This document shows, one piece after another, positions 15,294 through 23,471 of a stretch of 64,000 nucleotides of DNA; positions within the stretch are counted from its first letter, which is position 1, and the number at the start of each line of letters is the position of its first letter. The notes below the pieces were generated by a model. It saw only the letters and a list, made by a program, of their open reading frames with translations. It ran no database searches and was not told the origin of the DNA. Position numbers and translations under genes: made by a program. Origin of the DNA: Latilactobacillus sakei subsp. sakei DSM 20017 = JCM 1157 (GTDB taxonomy: Bacteria; Bacillota; Bacilli; Lactobacillales; Lactobacillaceae); the NCBI RefSeq assembly GCF_002370355.1, contig NZ_AP017929.1, positions 930,001-994,000 on the forward strand, read 5' to 3'.

Positions 15294-16259
15294 ATGACTG
15301 CAGAAGAACAGAAGCGACACCATCACCATAAGCACCGGCGCAGAGGGTGGACATTAACAAAAGTGATTTTAGTTGTTCTTGGGGTATTGATTCTTGCTGG
15401 GGGCGCGTTCGCGGCTAAGGTCTATATGGATGTTAATCAAACCGCCAAGACAGTGTATAAACCTAAAGGTAAGACACAAAATAAGCGCAAAGTTTCAGAA
15501 AAAGTTGAACTAAATAAGAAGACGCCTTTCTCGATCCTCTTACTCGGTACAGATACAGGGGAACTAGGCCGAACCGAAAAAGGCCGGACTGATACAATGA
15601 TGCTCGCAACGGTCAATCCAACGACTAAGGAAACCAACATGTTGAGTATCGCCCGGGATTCACGGGTACCAATCGTTGGCTATGATCAAACGGCTAAGGT
15701 TAATGCCGCGTATGCCTATGGCGGCATTCCGATGGCAGTTAATACTGTCCAAGCCTTCTTAAACGTACCGGTCGATTATTACGTACTAGTTAACATGAAG
15801 GGCTTAGAACAATTGGTGGATGCTGTTGGTGGCGTGACCGTGGATAATGATTTGGACTTTACCTACGAAGGTCACCATTTCGAAAAGGGAACAGTCAGTC
15901 TTGATGGACCAACTGCTTTGAAATTCTCACGGATGCGCTACGACGATCCACGCGGAGACTTTGGTCGGCAACTTCGCCAACAAGCAATTGTTCAAGCTGT
16001 TTTGAAGAAAGCTACGTCATTAAACATGGTGACGAATTATAACAAATTCTTGCAAGTTTTAGAAAATAATATGCAGACTAATATCACTTTGAAGGATGTC
16101 TTAAATATTCAACAAAACTATGGCGATGCCATGCACTTCAAGACACTTCAACTAAAAGGAACGGGTCAAATGATTGACGGGCAATCCTTCCAAGTGATGA
16201 ATCCAACCGAGGTAGCACAAATGTCGACACGTTTACGGAAGCAATTAGATTTGAAATAA
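15294..16259 (+). CDS. LytR-CpsA-Psr (LCP) family cell-wall glycopolymer ligase
   Basis: Attaches teichoic acids or capsular polysaccharide to peptidoglycan outside the membrane. The short cytosolic N-terminus is strongly basic and contains a five-histidine cluster (RHHHHKHRRR). A single membrane anchor covers residues about 20-42 (LTKVILVVLGVLILAGGAFAA). The extracellular LCP domain has FSILLLGTDTG, GRTDTMMLATVN, SIARDSRVPI and KFSRMRYDDPRGDFGRQ with the conserved Arg and Asp residues. The ATG at 15294 follows GAGGAGG; an earlier in-frame start at 15246 has no such site. It heads the exopolysaccharide operon, suggesting that it ligates that polymer. Confidence 0.92.
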   Translation: MTAEEQKRHHHHKHRRRGWTLTKVILVVLGVLILAGGAFAAKVYMDVNQTAKTVYKPKGKTQNKRKVSEKVELNKKTPFSILLLGTDTGELGRTEKGRTDTMMLATVNPTTKETNMLSIARDSRVPIVGYDQTAKVNAAYAYGGIPMAVNTVQAFLNVPVDYYVLVNMKGLEQLVDAVGGVTVDNDLDFTYEGHHFEKGTVSLDGPTALKFSRMRYDDPRGDFGRQLRQQAIVQAVLKKATSLNMVTNYNKFLQVLENNMQTNITLKDVLNIQQNYGDAMHFKTLQLKGTGQMIDGQSFQVMNPTEVAQMSTRLRKQLDLK

Positions 16260-16261
16260 TC

Positions 16262-16298
16262 ATGAAAGAAGCTAACCAGTGATGGTTAACTTCTTTCA
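16262..16298 (+). terminator. Hairpin between LCP gene and cpsC
   Basis: TGAAAGAAG-TTAACCATC type inverted repeat (TGAAAGAAGCTAACCA / TGGTTAACTTCTTTCA) lacking a T-run. It may attenuate transcription or stabilise mRNA rather than fully terminate. Confidence 0.5.
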
Positions 16299-16345
16299 GC
16301 GTGGAGTAAAGTAATTATAATTGTTAATTAATTTTGGAGGGTATC

Positions 16346-17092
16346 ATGGAGCAAACGATTAATATTGAACAGATTTTCAGCATTTTACGAAAGTATCGCC
16401 GCCTTATTCTATCATCAACGGTTGTATGTACGCTGTTAGCAATCATTGTTACGTTTTTCTTCATTACACCACAATATAGTGCTTCAACTGAGCTCTTAGT
16501 TAATCGTAAACAAAGTACAGATGTTGGTGCACAGCTGAATCAGGTGCAAGCTGATGTTCAGATGATTAACACCTATAAAGACTTAATTACGAAACCAGTT
16601 ATTATGGATTCAGTGGCAAGTAAGATGAATAAGGGGGATGGCCACAAACTTACTGCTGGTGAACTTGCTAGCATGCTTAGTGTTGCTAATAATCAAAATT
16701 CGCAAGTCTTCTCAATCACGGCTAAGTCTGATAACGCCTATACTGCGGTAGATATTGTCAATACAACAGCACGAACATTCCAGAAAAAAGCACCGAAAAT
16801 TATGAGTGGGACTGACAATGTCTCAATCATTTCAGAAGCCAAACCGAATTTAACACCAGTGTCACCTAAAAAGAACTTGAACGTCTTAATTGGTCTGGTG
16901 CTAGGGGTATTATTAGGCGTTGGGATTGCCTTTGTACGGGAATTAATGGATAAGACGGTTAAAGAAGAAAGTTTCTTAACGCAGGAACTCGGTTTAACCA
17001 GTTTAGGAATTGTCAATAATATTGCTGATAAAGATTTGATTAAAAAAGCGATTGTCAACGTAAGTAGCAGTCGCTTATCGAGAAGAGGATAG
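16346..17092 (+). CDS. Polysaccharide chain-length regulator / tyrosine kinase modulator (CpsC/Wzz family)
   Basis: Membrane protein of 248 aa with a Wzz domain. Helix 1 is at residues about 20-42 (LILSSTVVCTLLAIIVTFFFI) and helix 2 near residues 175-195 (LNVLIGLVLGVLLGVGIAFV), with an extracellular domain between. The P-x2-P-x4-S-P-x3 motif before helix 2 appears as PNLTPVSPKKN. It activates the BY-kinase encoded next, and together they control polymer export and length. ATG at 16346 after TTGGAGGG; an in-frame TTG at 16334 overlaps that site. Confidence 0.92.
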   Translation: MEQTINIEQIFSILRKYRRLILSSTVVCTLLAIIVTFFFITPQYSASTELLVNRKQSTDVGAQLNQVQADVQMINTYKDLITKPVIMDSVASKMNKGDGHKLTAGELASMLSVANNQNSQVFSITAKSDNAYTAVDIVNTTARTFQKKAPKIMSGTDNVSIISEAKPNLTPVSPKKNLNVLIGLVLGVLLGVGIAFVRELMDKTVKEESFLTQELGLTSLGIVNNIADKDLIKKAIVNVSSSRLSRRG

Positions 17093-17096
17093 GGAA

Positions 17097-17840
17097 ATGG
17101 GCTTATTTAAAAAAGAAAAGAGTTTAGATCAAGCAAGTATGAAAGAAGGGGTTGGCTTAATTACGTTAACGGAACCGACTTCAGTCATTGCGGAACAATT
17201 CAGAACGGTTCGAACGAATATTCAATTCTCGTCAATTGATCAAAAATTACGGAGTGTTGTCTTCACATCTGCTGGCCCATTACAAGGCAAGTCCACGGTT
17301 AGTGCGAACGTTGCAGTTACTTGGGCTGATCAAGGGGTTAATGTGTTGTTAGTGGATGCAGACATGCGCCGCCCAACGGTTCATCAAACCTTCCAAGTAC
17401 CTAACAAAAAGGGCTTAACATCCTTATTGACAGGAGATAAATTCGATTTTAATACGACGATTCAAAAAACACCAGTTGATCATTTATTTGTTCTACCATG
17501 CGGTGTGGTTCCACCAAATCCATCAGAACTATTAAATACGAAGAAGATGGATAAATTAATCCAAGAGTTAACAAAGCATTTTGATTTAGTGATTTTTGAT
17601 GTACCGCCTGTAGTATCGGTGACGGATGCACAAATCCTTGCTAGCAAAGTTGATGGGACAATTCTGGTGGTACCACAAGGGATTGTTGAAAAGGGTTCGG
17701 TTGCCAAGGCAAAAGAACTTTTAGAGGTTGTTCATGCACGAATTTTAGGAACAATTATGAATCGCGTTAAAGCAGAAAATACGGGTGGCTACTATGGCGG
17801 TTATTATGGTGGGTACTATGGAGCAGAGGAAATAAAGTAA
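17097..17840 (+). CDS. Bacterial tyrosine kinase CpsD/EpsB (BY-kinase)
   Basis: Cytosolic autophosphorylating tyrosine kinase of 247 aa working with CpsC. The Walker A motif is SAGPLQGKST, Walker A' is VLLVDADMRRPTVH, and Walker B is DLVIFDVPPV. The C-terminal tail contains the tyrosine cluster GGYYGGYYGGYYG, the usual autophosphorylation site. It starts 4 bases after cpsC. No CpsB/Wzb tyrosine phosphatase gene is seen in the window between the kinase and the priming transferase, where it often lies. Confidence 0.94.
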   Translation: MGLFKKEKSLDQASMKEGVGLITLTEPTSVIAEQFRTVRTNIQFSSIDQKLRSVVFTSAGPLQGKSTVSANVAVTWADQGVNVLLVDADMRRPTVHQTFQVPNKKGLTSLLTGDKFDFNTTIQKTPVDHLFVLPCGVVPPNPSELLNTKKMDKLIQELTKHFDLVIFDVPPVVSVTDAQILASKVDGTILVVPQGIVEKGSVAKAKELLEVVHARILGTIMNRVKAENTGGYYGGYYGGYYGAEEIK

Positions 17841-17859
17841 TAAACCTGGGGGGAAAAAT

Positions 17860-18558
17860 ATGGAAGTACAAAAGCAGAACCTTGATAAAGCGATAGAGGT
17901 CGAGAATACACGCCAAGTCATGCTTTTTAACCAAGCTGTTATTGATCAACGGTATGGTTATCGTATTATCAAAAGAATTTTCGATATCATAGCGAGTTCG
18001 ATAGGACTAATCCTACTGAGCCCGCTTTTTCTCGTGCTTGCGATTTTGATCAAAATGGATGATCCTGCGGGCGGTGTTTTTTACTCGCAAACGCGCTTAG
18101 GATTAAAACAGCGAACGTTTAAAATGTACAAATTCCGCTCAATGTGTACGGATGCAGATGAAAAATTAAAGAATCTGTTGAAGTACAACGAGGTCGAAGG
18201 TGCGATGTTTAAAATGAAGGAAGACCCGCGCATTACTAAGGTTGGTAAGTTCATTCGTAAATATAGTATTGATGAGTTACCGCAACTGTGGAATGTCCTA
18301 ATTGGTGACATGACATTGGTTGGCCCACGACCACCTTTAGAACGGGAAATTAAAGAGTATACCGATTATGACTGGCAACGACTCATGGTTAAACCTGGTT
18401 GTACAGGTTTATGGCAAGTCAGTGGGCGGAATAGTATTGGTTTTCATGAAATGGTTGAATTAGATTTAAAATATATTAAAAAGAGTAGTTTGGTTTATGA
18501 TTTAGGCATCCTTTTTAGAACTGTTAAAATCATGGTAATGCCAAATGATGCGTATTAA
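17860..18558 (+). CDS. Undecaprenyl-phosphate sugar phosphotransferase (priming glycosyltransferase)
   Basis: Starts EPS repeat-unit synthesis by transferring a sugar-1-phosphate from UDP-sugar to undecaprenyl phosphate. The 232-aa protein has one N-terminal hydrophobic segment (IIASSIGLILLSPLFLVLAILI) followed by the catalytic bac_transf domain. Motifs include YKFRSMCTDAD, KMKEDPRITKVGKFIRKYSIDELPQLWNVLIGDMTLVGPRPPLE, and KPGCTGLWQVSGRNSI. This is the short, single-helix class. The start is preceded by a GGGGGG-rich site. The sugar (galactose or glucose) cannot be decided from sequence. Confidence 0.93.
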   Translation: MEVQKQNLDKAIEVENTRQVMLFNQAVIDQRYGYRIIKRIFDIIASSIGLILLSPLFLVLAILIKMDDPAGGVFYSQTRLGLKQRTFKMYKFRSMCTDADEKLKNLLKYNEVEGAMFKMKEDPRITKVGKFIRKYSIDELPQLWNVLIGDMTLVGPRPPLEREIKEYTDYDWQRLMVKPGCTGLWQVSGRNSIGFHEMVELDLKYIKKSSLVYDLGILFRTVKIMVMPNDAY

Positions 18559-19486
18559 AGGGGAGACTTATATGAAAAAAATTGTGCATGTTGTAGAAGC
18601 TTTAGGTGGAGGAGTGTTGACATATTTATCAGAATTATGTAATGGAATGTCTGATCGATATGAAGTTTCCATTCTATATGGAAAAAGAGATCAAACACCA
18701 ATCGACCTGGAAAATTACTTTAATTCGAATATTGAGATGATTGAAATTAAACATTTTACGAGAGAAGTCTCTATTGTAAAGGACTATAACGCTCTTAAGG
18801 AAATTAAGGGAAATTTAAAAAAATAAATCCTGATATTATTCATTTACATTCTTCTAAGGCAGGAGCTCTAGGGAGAATGTTGAATAGTAATAGAACGAGT
18901 GAAATGTTTTATACACCTCACGGTTATTCATTTTTAATGAAGAATGAAAGCCGATTGAAAAAGAATATCTATTTATTGGTAGAAAAGTTATTAGGGAATA
19001 AAGCTATAACAATAGCATGTAGTAAAGGTGAATATGACGAGAGTCAAAGGGTAACCAAAAAATCTACGTATGTAAATAATGCAATCAATACAAATTATTT
19101 GCGGAAATTTTACAATGAACATTCCAATACGGAAGATGTTTATTTCACAATTGGCCGTATTGAAGAGCAAAAGAATCCTGTGATGTTTAATAAAATAGCA
19201 GGTGAATTTCCAAATAAAAAGTTTGTGTGGATCGGTGATGGAAGTTTGAAGCACACACTTAATGCTAAAAATATCACTGTTACAGGTTGGATGGATAGAC
19301 GTGATGTTTTGAAGTTAATTCAACCATATCGTTTCTTTTTATTAACATCTAAATGGGAAGGATTATCAATTTCATTACTTGAGGCTATGTACTATGAAAA
19401 AATAGCTTTTGTAACTAACATAATAGGTAATAATGATACGATTCTGGATAATTATGCTCCTATGTCAATAAATGGCACATCTTTTT

Positions 19487-20254
19487 CTAAACACTCGTTC
19501 TAATTCTGTCGGAATTAAACCAACTGATGTAATTTGAGGTTCGGATTACCAAGTCCTCAAAATTGGAAAAAGTTGTTTGAAAGGCAAACTCTCTCTTCAA
19601 CAATGAGTGAAAAGCTTCAATTGGCCCATTATCATAAGGATAACCTTGTTTTGAGTATGAGTGGCTAATCTGATGCCGTTCAAGTAAAGTTTCAACTTCG
19701 TTGCTGGTGTACTGTGAACCCATGTCAGAGTGAAAATATTGTGGCTTTTGATGATATTCAAGCGCCTGATTAATCGTTTCTACAACTAACGTCGCCTCCA
19801 TCTGACGACCAATCTTGAAAGCAAGAACTTGATGAACCTTTGGTTCGTAAATAGAACTGAGATAAACCCAGGTTCCTGGACGTAATTCCAAATAAGTAAT
19901 GTCAGCACGCCATATCCTTGCATTGGGCTGGTGCTTGATTAAATTGGGGCGTTGTGAATGATCCACATGAGTGCCAGGTTTTTTAAATCGCCGATTCATT
20001 AAAGAGTGAATCTCCATTTCCCTCATTAATCGTAAAATTCGTTTTGACCCAACACAGATGCCTGACTTGCGAAGCACCATCGTTATTCGTGGATAACCAT
20101 AGGCACGATAATTATTTTCCCAAATCAATTTAATTTTTTCTTTGAGTTGATTATCAACACGTTCGTGTTGACTAGGTTGATATCTTTTCCAATGGTAATA
20201 GGTGCTGCGCGGTAATTTCAGTGCCGAAAGAATAATTGATAAGCGGTGTCGCAA
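19487..20254 (-). CDS. IS3-family transposase OrfB (integrase catalytic domain)
   Basis: DDE transposase of 255 aa, normally made as an OrfAB fusion by programmed frameshift. The HTH_21-like region (KIKLIWENNYRAYGYPRITMVL) is followed by the rve core with its triad: D in RIWRADITYLEL, D in YFHSDMGSQYTSN and E in NGPIEAFHSLLKREF. The C-terminus ends shortly after YISWFNSDRIRTSV, close to the element end, so it is probably complete. No lesion seen; likely active. Confidence 0.92.
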   Translation of the reverse strand: MRHRLSIILSALKLPRSTYYHWKRYQPSQHERVDNQLKEKIKLIWENNYRAYGYPRITMVLRKSGICVGSKRILRLMREMEIHSLMNRRFKKPGTHVDHSQRPNLIKHQPNARIWRADITYLELRPGTWVYLSSIYEPKVHQVLAFKIGRQMEATLVVETINQALEYHQKPQYFHSDMGSQYTSNEVETLLERHQISHSYSKQGYPYDNGPIEAFHSLLKREFAFQTTFSNFEDLVIRTSNYISWFNSDRIRTSV

Positions 20255-20292
20255 TAACTGATCTTCTATGAAGACAAGGCAATTAATTCGTC

Positions 20293-20556
20293 CTAATGCT
20301 TTCCCAGTAACACCGCCGCAGCTTTTAAAATTTCGAGTTCCTCCTTTAATCGCTGATTTTCCTTTTGAAGTTGTTTGAATTCTTTGGACGTTACTTCAGT
20401 ACCGTCTTCTAGCTCAACTGATTTAGCGCCTTTAACCCAGTTATGAATTGCGGCTGGAGAAACACCGTATTCCTCGGAAAGCGAGCGAATAGATCTTTTC
20501 TCTTCACGATGCATCTTCACAATGCTGGCTTTAAAATCATCTTGATATCGTTTCAT
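20293..20556 (-). CDS. IS3-family transposase OrfA (HTH)
   Basis: An 87-aa DNA-binding subunit. The helix-turn-helix (KASIVKMHREEKRSIRSLSEEYGVSPAAIHNWV) is at residues about 9-41. A leucine-zipper-like coiled coil (KEFKQLQKENQRLKEELEILKAAAVLL) follows for OrfA/OrfAB multimerisation. It overlaps in phase with orfB through an A-rich region, as in programmed -1 frameshifting IS3 elements. Confidence 0.9.
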   Translation of the reverse strand: MKRYQDDFKASIVKMHREEKRSIRSLSEEYGVSPAAIHNWVKGAKSVELEDGTEVTSKEFKQLQKENQRLKEELEILKAAAVLLGKH

Positions 20557-20814
20557 TGGAATGCTCCTATCTTGTTTTATTAATTATGGCACAACTGTTC
20601 AGAAATTTATGTACCAAATACTAGGGTAGGAGCATTATAATGGGTTCTTGTGCGATGACGAAAGTAGTTTCTATAAAAAGATTGATATGAGTCTATCTAG
20701 CATTGCGGTAGATCAAATAAAAGAAAATGCAAAAAAAAGTGTAGAAAAAGAATACTCCATAATAAGAATGGTGGAACAGTATGAAAATATATATTTTAAG
20801 AGGTAATTAAAATA

Positions 20815-21789
20815 GTGGACGAGAAAATATCAATTATTATTCCGTTTTACAATGTTGAAGATTATGTTGACCGATGTATTGAATCGACTCTGAAACAAAC
20901 ATATAAAAATATAGAAATTATTTGTATAGACGATGGATCAACCGATTCAACTGCGGAAAGGATAAAAAAATTCGCGGGTAGGGATGAAAGAGTAAGATAC
21001 AGGCGTACTGAAAATGGTGGGTTAAGTTCAGCTAGAAACAGTGGTCTAGAGATTGTTTCTGGGAATTATGTTGTGTTTATAGATGGAGATGATTTTGTGT
21101 CTAAATTCTATATTGAAGATTTGTATTCGGGTATTCAAATGGGAGCAAATATTTCGCTAGTTAATAGACTGATTGTTTCAAATTACTGTAGTGACTACAT
21201 TAATACAAGAAATATAATTCGGTCACAAAGTCTACTTTCTCCGGGTGATGCAATTAAGAAGATACTGTACCAAAATCCGGACAATGAGGCTTGGGGGAAA
21301 ATGTATCCAGTTGGATATTTTGATAATCTAAAATATCCAGTTGGGCTTTTGTATGAAGATATTCCGATAACTCATGAACTATTTAGTAAGGCTTCAAGTA
21401 TCGCAATGATTGACGTTGAAGATTATTACTACTTCCAGCGAAAAGACAGCATTGTTAATAAAGAATTCAACAGTAAGAAACTTGATATTATTGAAAGAGG
21501 ACAATTATTGGAAGGGGTAATAATGTCAACATATCCTGATCTTTTAGTGCCATTATCAAGTAAATTATTATCTGCGTATTCTAATGTTTTTATGCAAGCT
21601 ATGGAATCAGATAGAAATAAAAATAAAGAGAGTATTGATTTGCTTTGGAACCTTATTCGCACTAATAGACGGAGACTAATATTTAAAAAAGTGGAAAATA
21701 AAAAGACGTTTTTAGCTGCGTATATTTCTATATTGGGGAAGAATATGTACTTCAAAATATTTAAACTATATAGAGAGAATTCAAAATGA
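20815..21789 (+). CDS. Family 2 glycosyltransferase (EPS side-gene)
   Basis: Cytosolic GT-A enzyme of 324 aa. Diagnostic text: ISIIIPFYNVEDYVDRCIESTLKQTYKNIEIICIDDGSTDST, RYRRTENGGLSSARNSGLE, and YVVFIDGDDFVS with the DxD motif. GTG start with AAGAGG upstream. It begins 7 bases after the stop of the broken GT1 gene, so both once formed one operon. The lower GC than the flanking core genes suggests horizontal origin of this part of the locus. Donor and acceptor sugars unknown. Confidence 0.9.
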   Translation: MDEKISIIIPFYNVEDYVDRCIESTLKQTYKNIEIICIDDGSTDSTAERIKKFAGRDERVRYRRTENGGLSSARNSGLEIVSGNYVVFIDGDDFVSKFYIEDLYSGIQMGANISLVNRLIVSNYCSDYINTRNIIRSQSLLSPGDAIKKILYQNPDNEAWGKMYPVGYFDNLKYPVGLLYEDIPITHELFSKASSIAMIDVEDYYYFQRKDSIVNKEFNSKKLDIIERGQLLEGVIMSTYPDLLVPLSSKLLSAYSNVFMQAMESDRNKNKESIDLLWNLIRTNRRRLIFKKVENKKTFLAAYISILGKNMYFKIFKLYRENSK

Positions 21790-21941
21790 ATATAAAATTA
21801 TTATCTGTAATAGCAAAGATTCTTAAACGATTACCATTACTAAATAAAGTCGCTTATCGGTTTAATGTGATACGGCATAATCTAGTGGCTCCTATGATGG
21901 AATTACGGACAAACTGTTCGATATAATACATCATAAAGGAG
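21786..21941 (+). pseudogene. 5' fragment of an EPS gene plus IS-end remnant
   Basis: An ATG overlapping the GT2 stop (ATGA) opens a short frame, MNIKLLSVIAKILKRLPLLNKVAYRFNVIRHNLV, then stops at 21926. It looks like the start of a larger EPS protein that was cut off. From about 21900 the DNA resembles the inner right end of the IS at 19456-20633 (AATTA.GG then ACTGTTC), suggesting a footprint of a deleted related IS. The family of the gene cannot be named. Confidence 0.55.
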
Positions 21942-22022
21942 TGGATGTAAGCTGATTCCTGAGACAACTTTTAAGAGAGGGTATAATGAATAAATCATCT
22001 CTCAAAAGGAAGGAATTTTTAC

Positions 22023-22274
22023 ATGCCAACTCGTTACGACAAAGAATTCAAGCAAAACATTATCAACCTATATAAGCAAGGCGAATCAGCTGCCCAACTG
22101 GCCAGAGAATATGGCATTGGCTATTCAACAGTTCATAAGTGGATCCAGGGCCAGGCCAAAACTCAATCCGGTAAATCGCCAGACAAAATCAAAGCGATGG
22201 AAAAGCGACTGGCTTCGCTGTCTGAGGAGAACGAAATCCTAAAAAAAGCCCTGGGCTTCCTTGCGCAGAAGTAA
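22023..22274 (+). CDS. IS3-family transposase OrfA
   Basis: An 83-aa protein with an HTH_Tnp_1 domain (YDKEFKQNIINLYKQGESAAQLAREYGIGYSTVHKWIQ). A coiled coil (IKAMEKRLASLSEENEILKKALGFLA) follows. Start after AAGGAAG. It belongs to a different IS3 subgroup from the element at 19456-20633, since the two OrfA proteins share only the general motif. Confidence 0.9.
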   Translation: MPTRYDKEFKQNIINLYKQGESAAQLAREYGIGYSTVHKWIQGQAKTQSGKSPDKIKAMEKRLASLSEENEILKKALGFLAQK

Positions 22275-22327
22275 CCAATATCTTTGATTACATTCACCAA
22301 GAAAGCCATCACCACCAGGTAACCAAG

Positions 22328-23218
22328 ATGTGCCGAATCCTCGGTGTTTCCAGAGCTCAGTATTATCGTTATCGATCCCCCAAACCTTCAAAACGCCGGG
22401 CCGAAGATGCGGGCTTGAAACAACGGATTCTGCGGATCTTTGCGGAATTTAAGCAGCGATACGGTGTTATGAAGATCCACCATGAATTGAATCTGGAACT
22501 TCAACCACTGCAGCTTCGGTGCAGTCCACGACGGATTTCCCGGCTCATGAAGGAACTGGATAGCCACTCCGTTACCGTCAATAAGTGGAAAGCGGCTTCG
22601 GCTTCCAAAACCAAGGTTGAACAGCGTCCCAACTTGCTTAAGCAGGATTTCTCGACCACTGGTTTAAATCAAAAATGGACCGCTGATATGACCTATATTC
22701 AAACGAAGCGTAATGGCTGGTGTTACTTATCAACCATCATGGACCTGCACTCACGACGGATTATCGGCTATTCGTTCTCAAAAAAGATGGCTACTGATTT
22801 AGTCTTAAAGGCCCTTGAAAGCGCAGTTAAAAATCGAACCATTACTGGGGACCTGATTATCCATACGGATTTAGGATCACAGTATACCAGCGATGATTAC
22901 AATCAACGTTTAACTGAGCTACATATCCGCCACGCATACAGCCGTAAGGGTTGTCCGTATGATAATGCGCCAATGGAATCCTTTCACGCTTCCCTCAAAA
23001 AGGAATGTGTTTATCCAGTGCCGGTCTTTGAAGATTATGAAACTGCCGCTGCCGTCCTTTTTGAATATGTGCATGCTTTCTACAACATGCTTTCTACAAT
23101 AGGAAGAGAATTCATAGTTCACTGGGCTACCAGACCCCCTTACAAGTTGAAATTGCAACACTTACGAGCCAAATGGCCGCCTGATTTAATGCTTTCCAGG
23201 GTTCAAATAAGTTATTAA
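22328..23218 (+). pseudogene. IS3-family transposase OrfB with 14-bp duplication
   Basis: The DDE core is intact: LNQKWTADMTYIQT, LIIHTDLGSQYTSDDY and PYDNAPMESFHASLKKE. The 14-bp word CATGCTTTCTACAA then occurs twice in tandem (23072-23085 and 23086-23099) and shifts the frame. Removing one copy restores VHAFYNRKRIHSSLGYQTPL and a stop at 23182-23184, the normal IS3 C-terminus. The present reading frame ends in unrelated residues at 23218. Transposase activity is probably lost or reduced. Confidence 0.88.
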
Positions 23219-23239
23219 TCGCGATTAATGATTTATTTG
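23204..23239. repeat. Perfect-type palindrome inside the IS right end
   Basis: CAAATAA-GTT-ATTAATCG / CGATTAAT-GA-TTTATTTG, a 36-bp dyad about 20 bases after the ancestral orfB stop. Possibly a transcription terminator or a block protecting the IS from outside transcripts. Confidence 0.6.
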
Positions 23240-23306
23240 AGCTGTGGAAGGTAAACGCGGTTCTGAATGTCTCTTAAAATCTGTCTCAAATATTGACTTC
23301 AATCCA

Positions 23307-23471
23307 CCACGGTTCAAAGAGTTATTTGGCAACGGCAATGATTTGGGGTTAAACATCGAATACGCCGTTCAAGAACACCCCAATGGTTTGGCAGAAGCTT
23401 TCGTGATTGGGGCGGATTTCATCGGCGATGATTCAGTATGCTTAATCTTGGGCGACAACATCTATTATGGT
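23307..23471 (+). pseudogene. Internal fragment of rmlA (glucose-1-phosphate thymidylyltransferase)
   Basis: About 55 codons reading [42 protein letters not shown], then LGDNIYYGG. This is the central nucleotidyltransferase region of RmlA (roughly residues 60-112). Both ends are cut by insertion sequences: the IS3 element on the left and the IS30 element on the right. The catalytic N-terminal GGxGTRLxP motif is missing, so it is a dead remnant of a dTDP-rhamnose pathway once present in this locus. Confidence 0.92.

Larger units (their letters stand above)
19456..20633 (-). mobile_element. IS3-family insertion sequence (IS150 group, IS1163-like)
   Basis: A 1178-bp element flanked by the 5-bp direct repeat ATTAT (19451-19455 and 20634-20638). 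Imperfect terminal inverted repeats of roughly 39 bp begin GCTCCTA on both sides. It contains overlapping-phase orfA and orfB on the minus strand. The length and repeat length resemble what I recall of IS1163 from L. sakei; identity not verified. Insertion destroyed the glycosyltransferase gene. Confidence 0.92.
18572..20807 (+). pseudogene. GT1-family (EpsF-like) glycosyltransferase, frameshifted and split by an IS
   Basis: Begins MKKIVHVVEALGGGVLTYLSELCNGM, a GT4/GT1 N-terminus. The frame stops at 18824-18826 right after a run of seven A (18817-18823). With eight A it would continue as LKKINPDIIHLHSSKAGALGRML, the expected GT text, so one A is missing. The second piece runs to about 19455, where the IS enters within ILDNY. 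The gene resumes after the IS as NGFLCDDES and ends FKR at 20807. Joining both sides over one ATTAT restores L-D-N-Y-N-G-F. Two independent lesions mean it is not functional unless the A-run error is technical. Confidence 0.9.
21942..23306 (+). mobile_element. IS3-family insertion sequence with broken orfB
   Basis: About 1365 bp. The ends are imperfect inverted repeats of about 37 bp: TGGATG..AAG...GAGACA..TTTTAAGAGA at the left and its complement ending AATCCA at the right. No target duplication is visible, and the flanks belong to different genes (EPS fragment on the left, rmlA on the right). The element therefore marks a recombination or deletion junction. It carries orfA and a frameshifted orfB. 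Confidence 0.85.
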
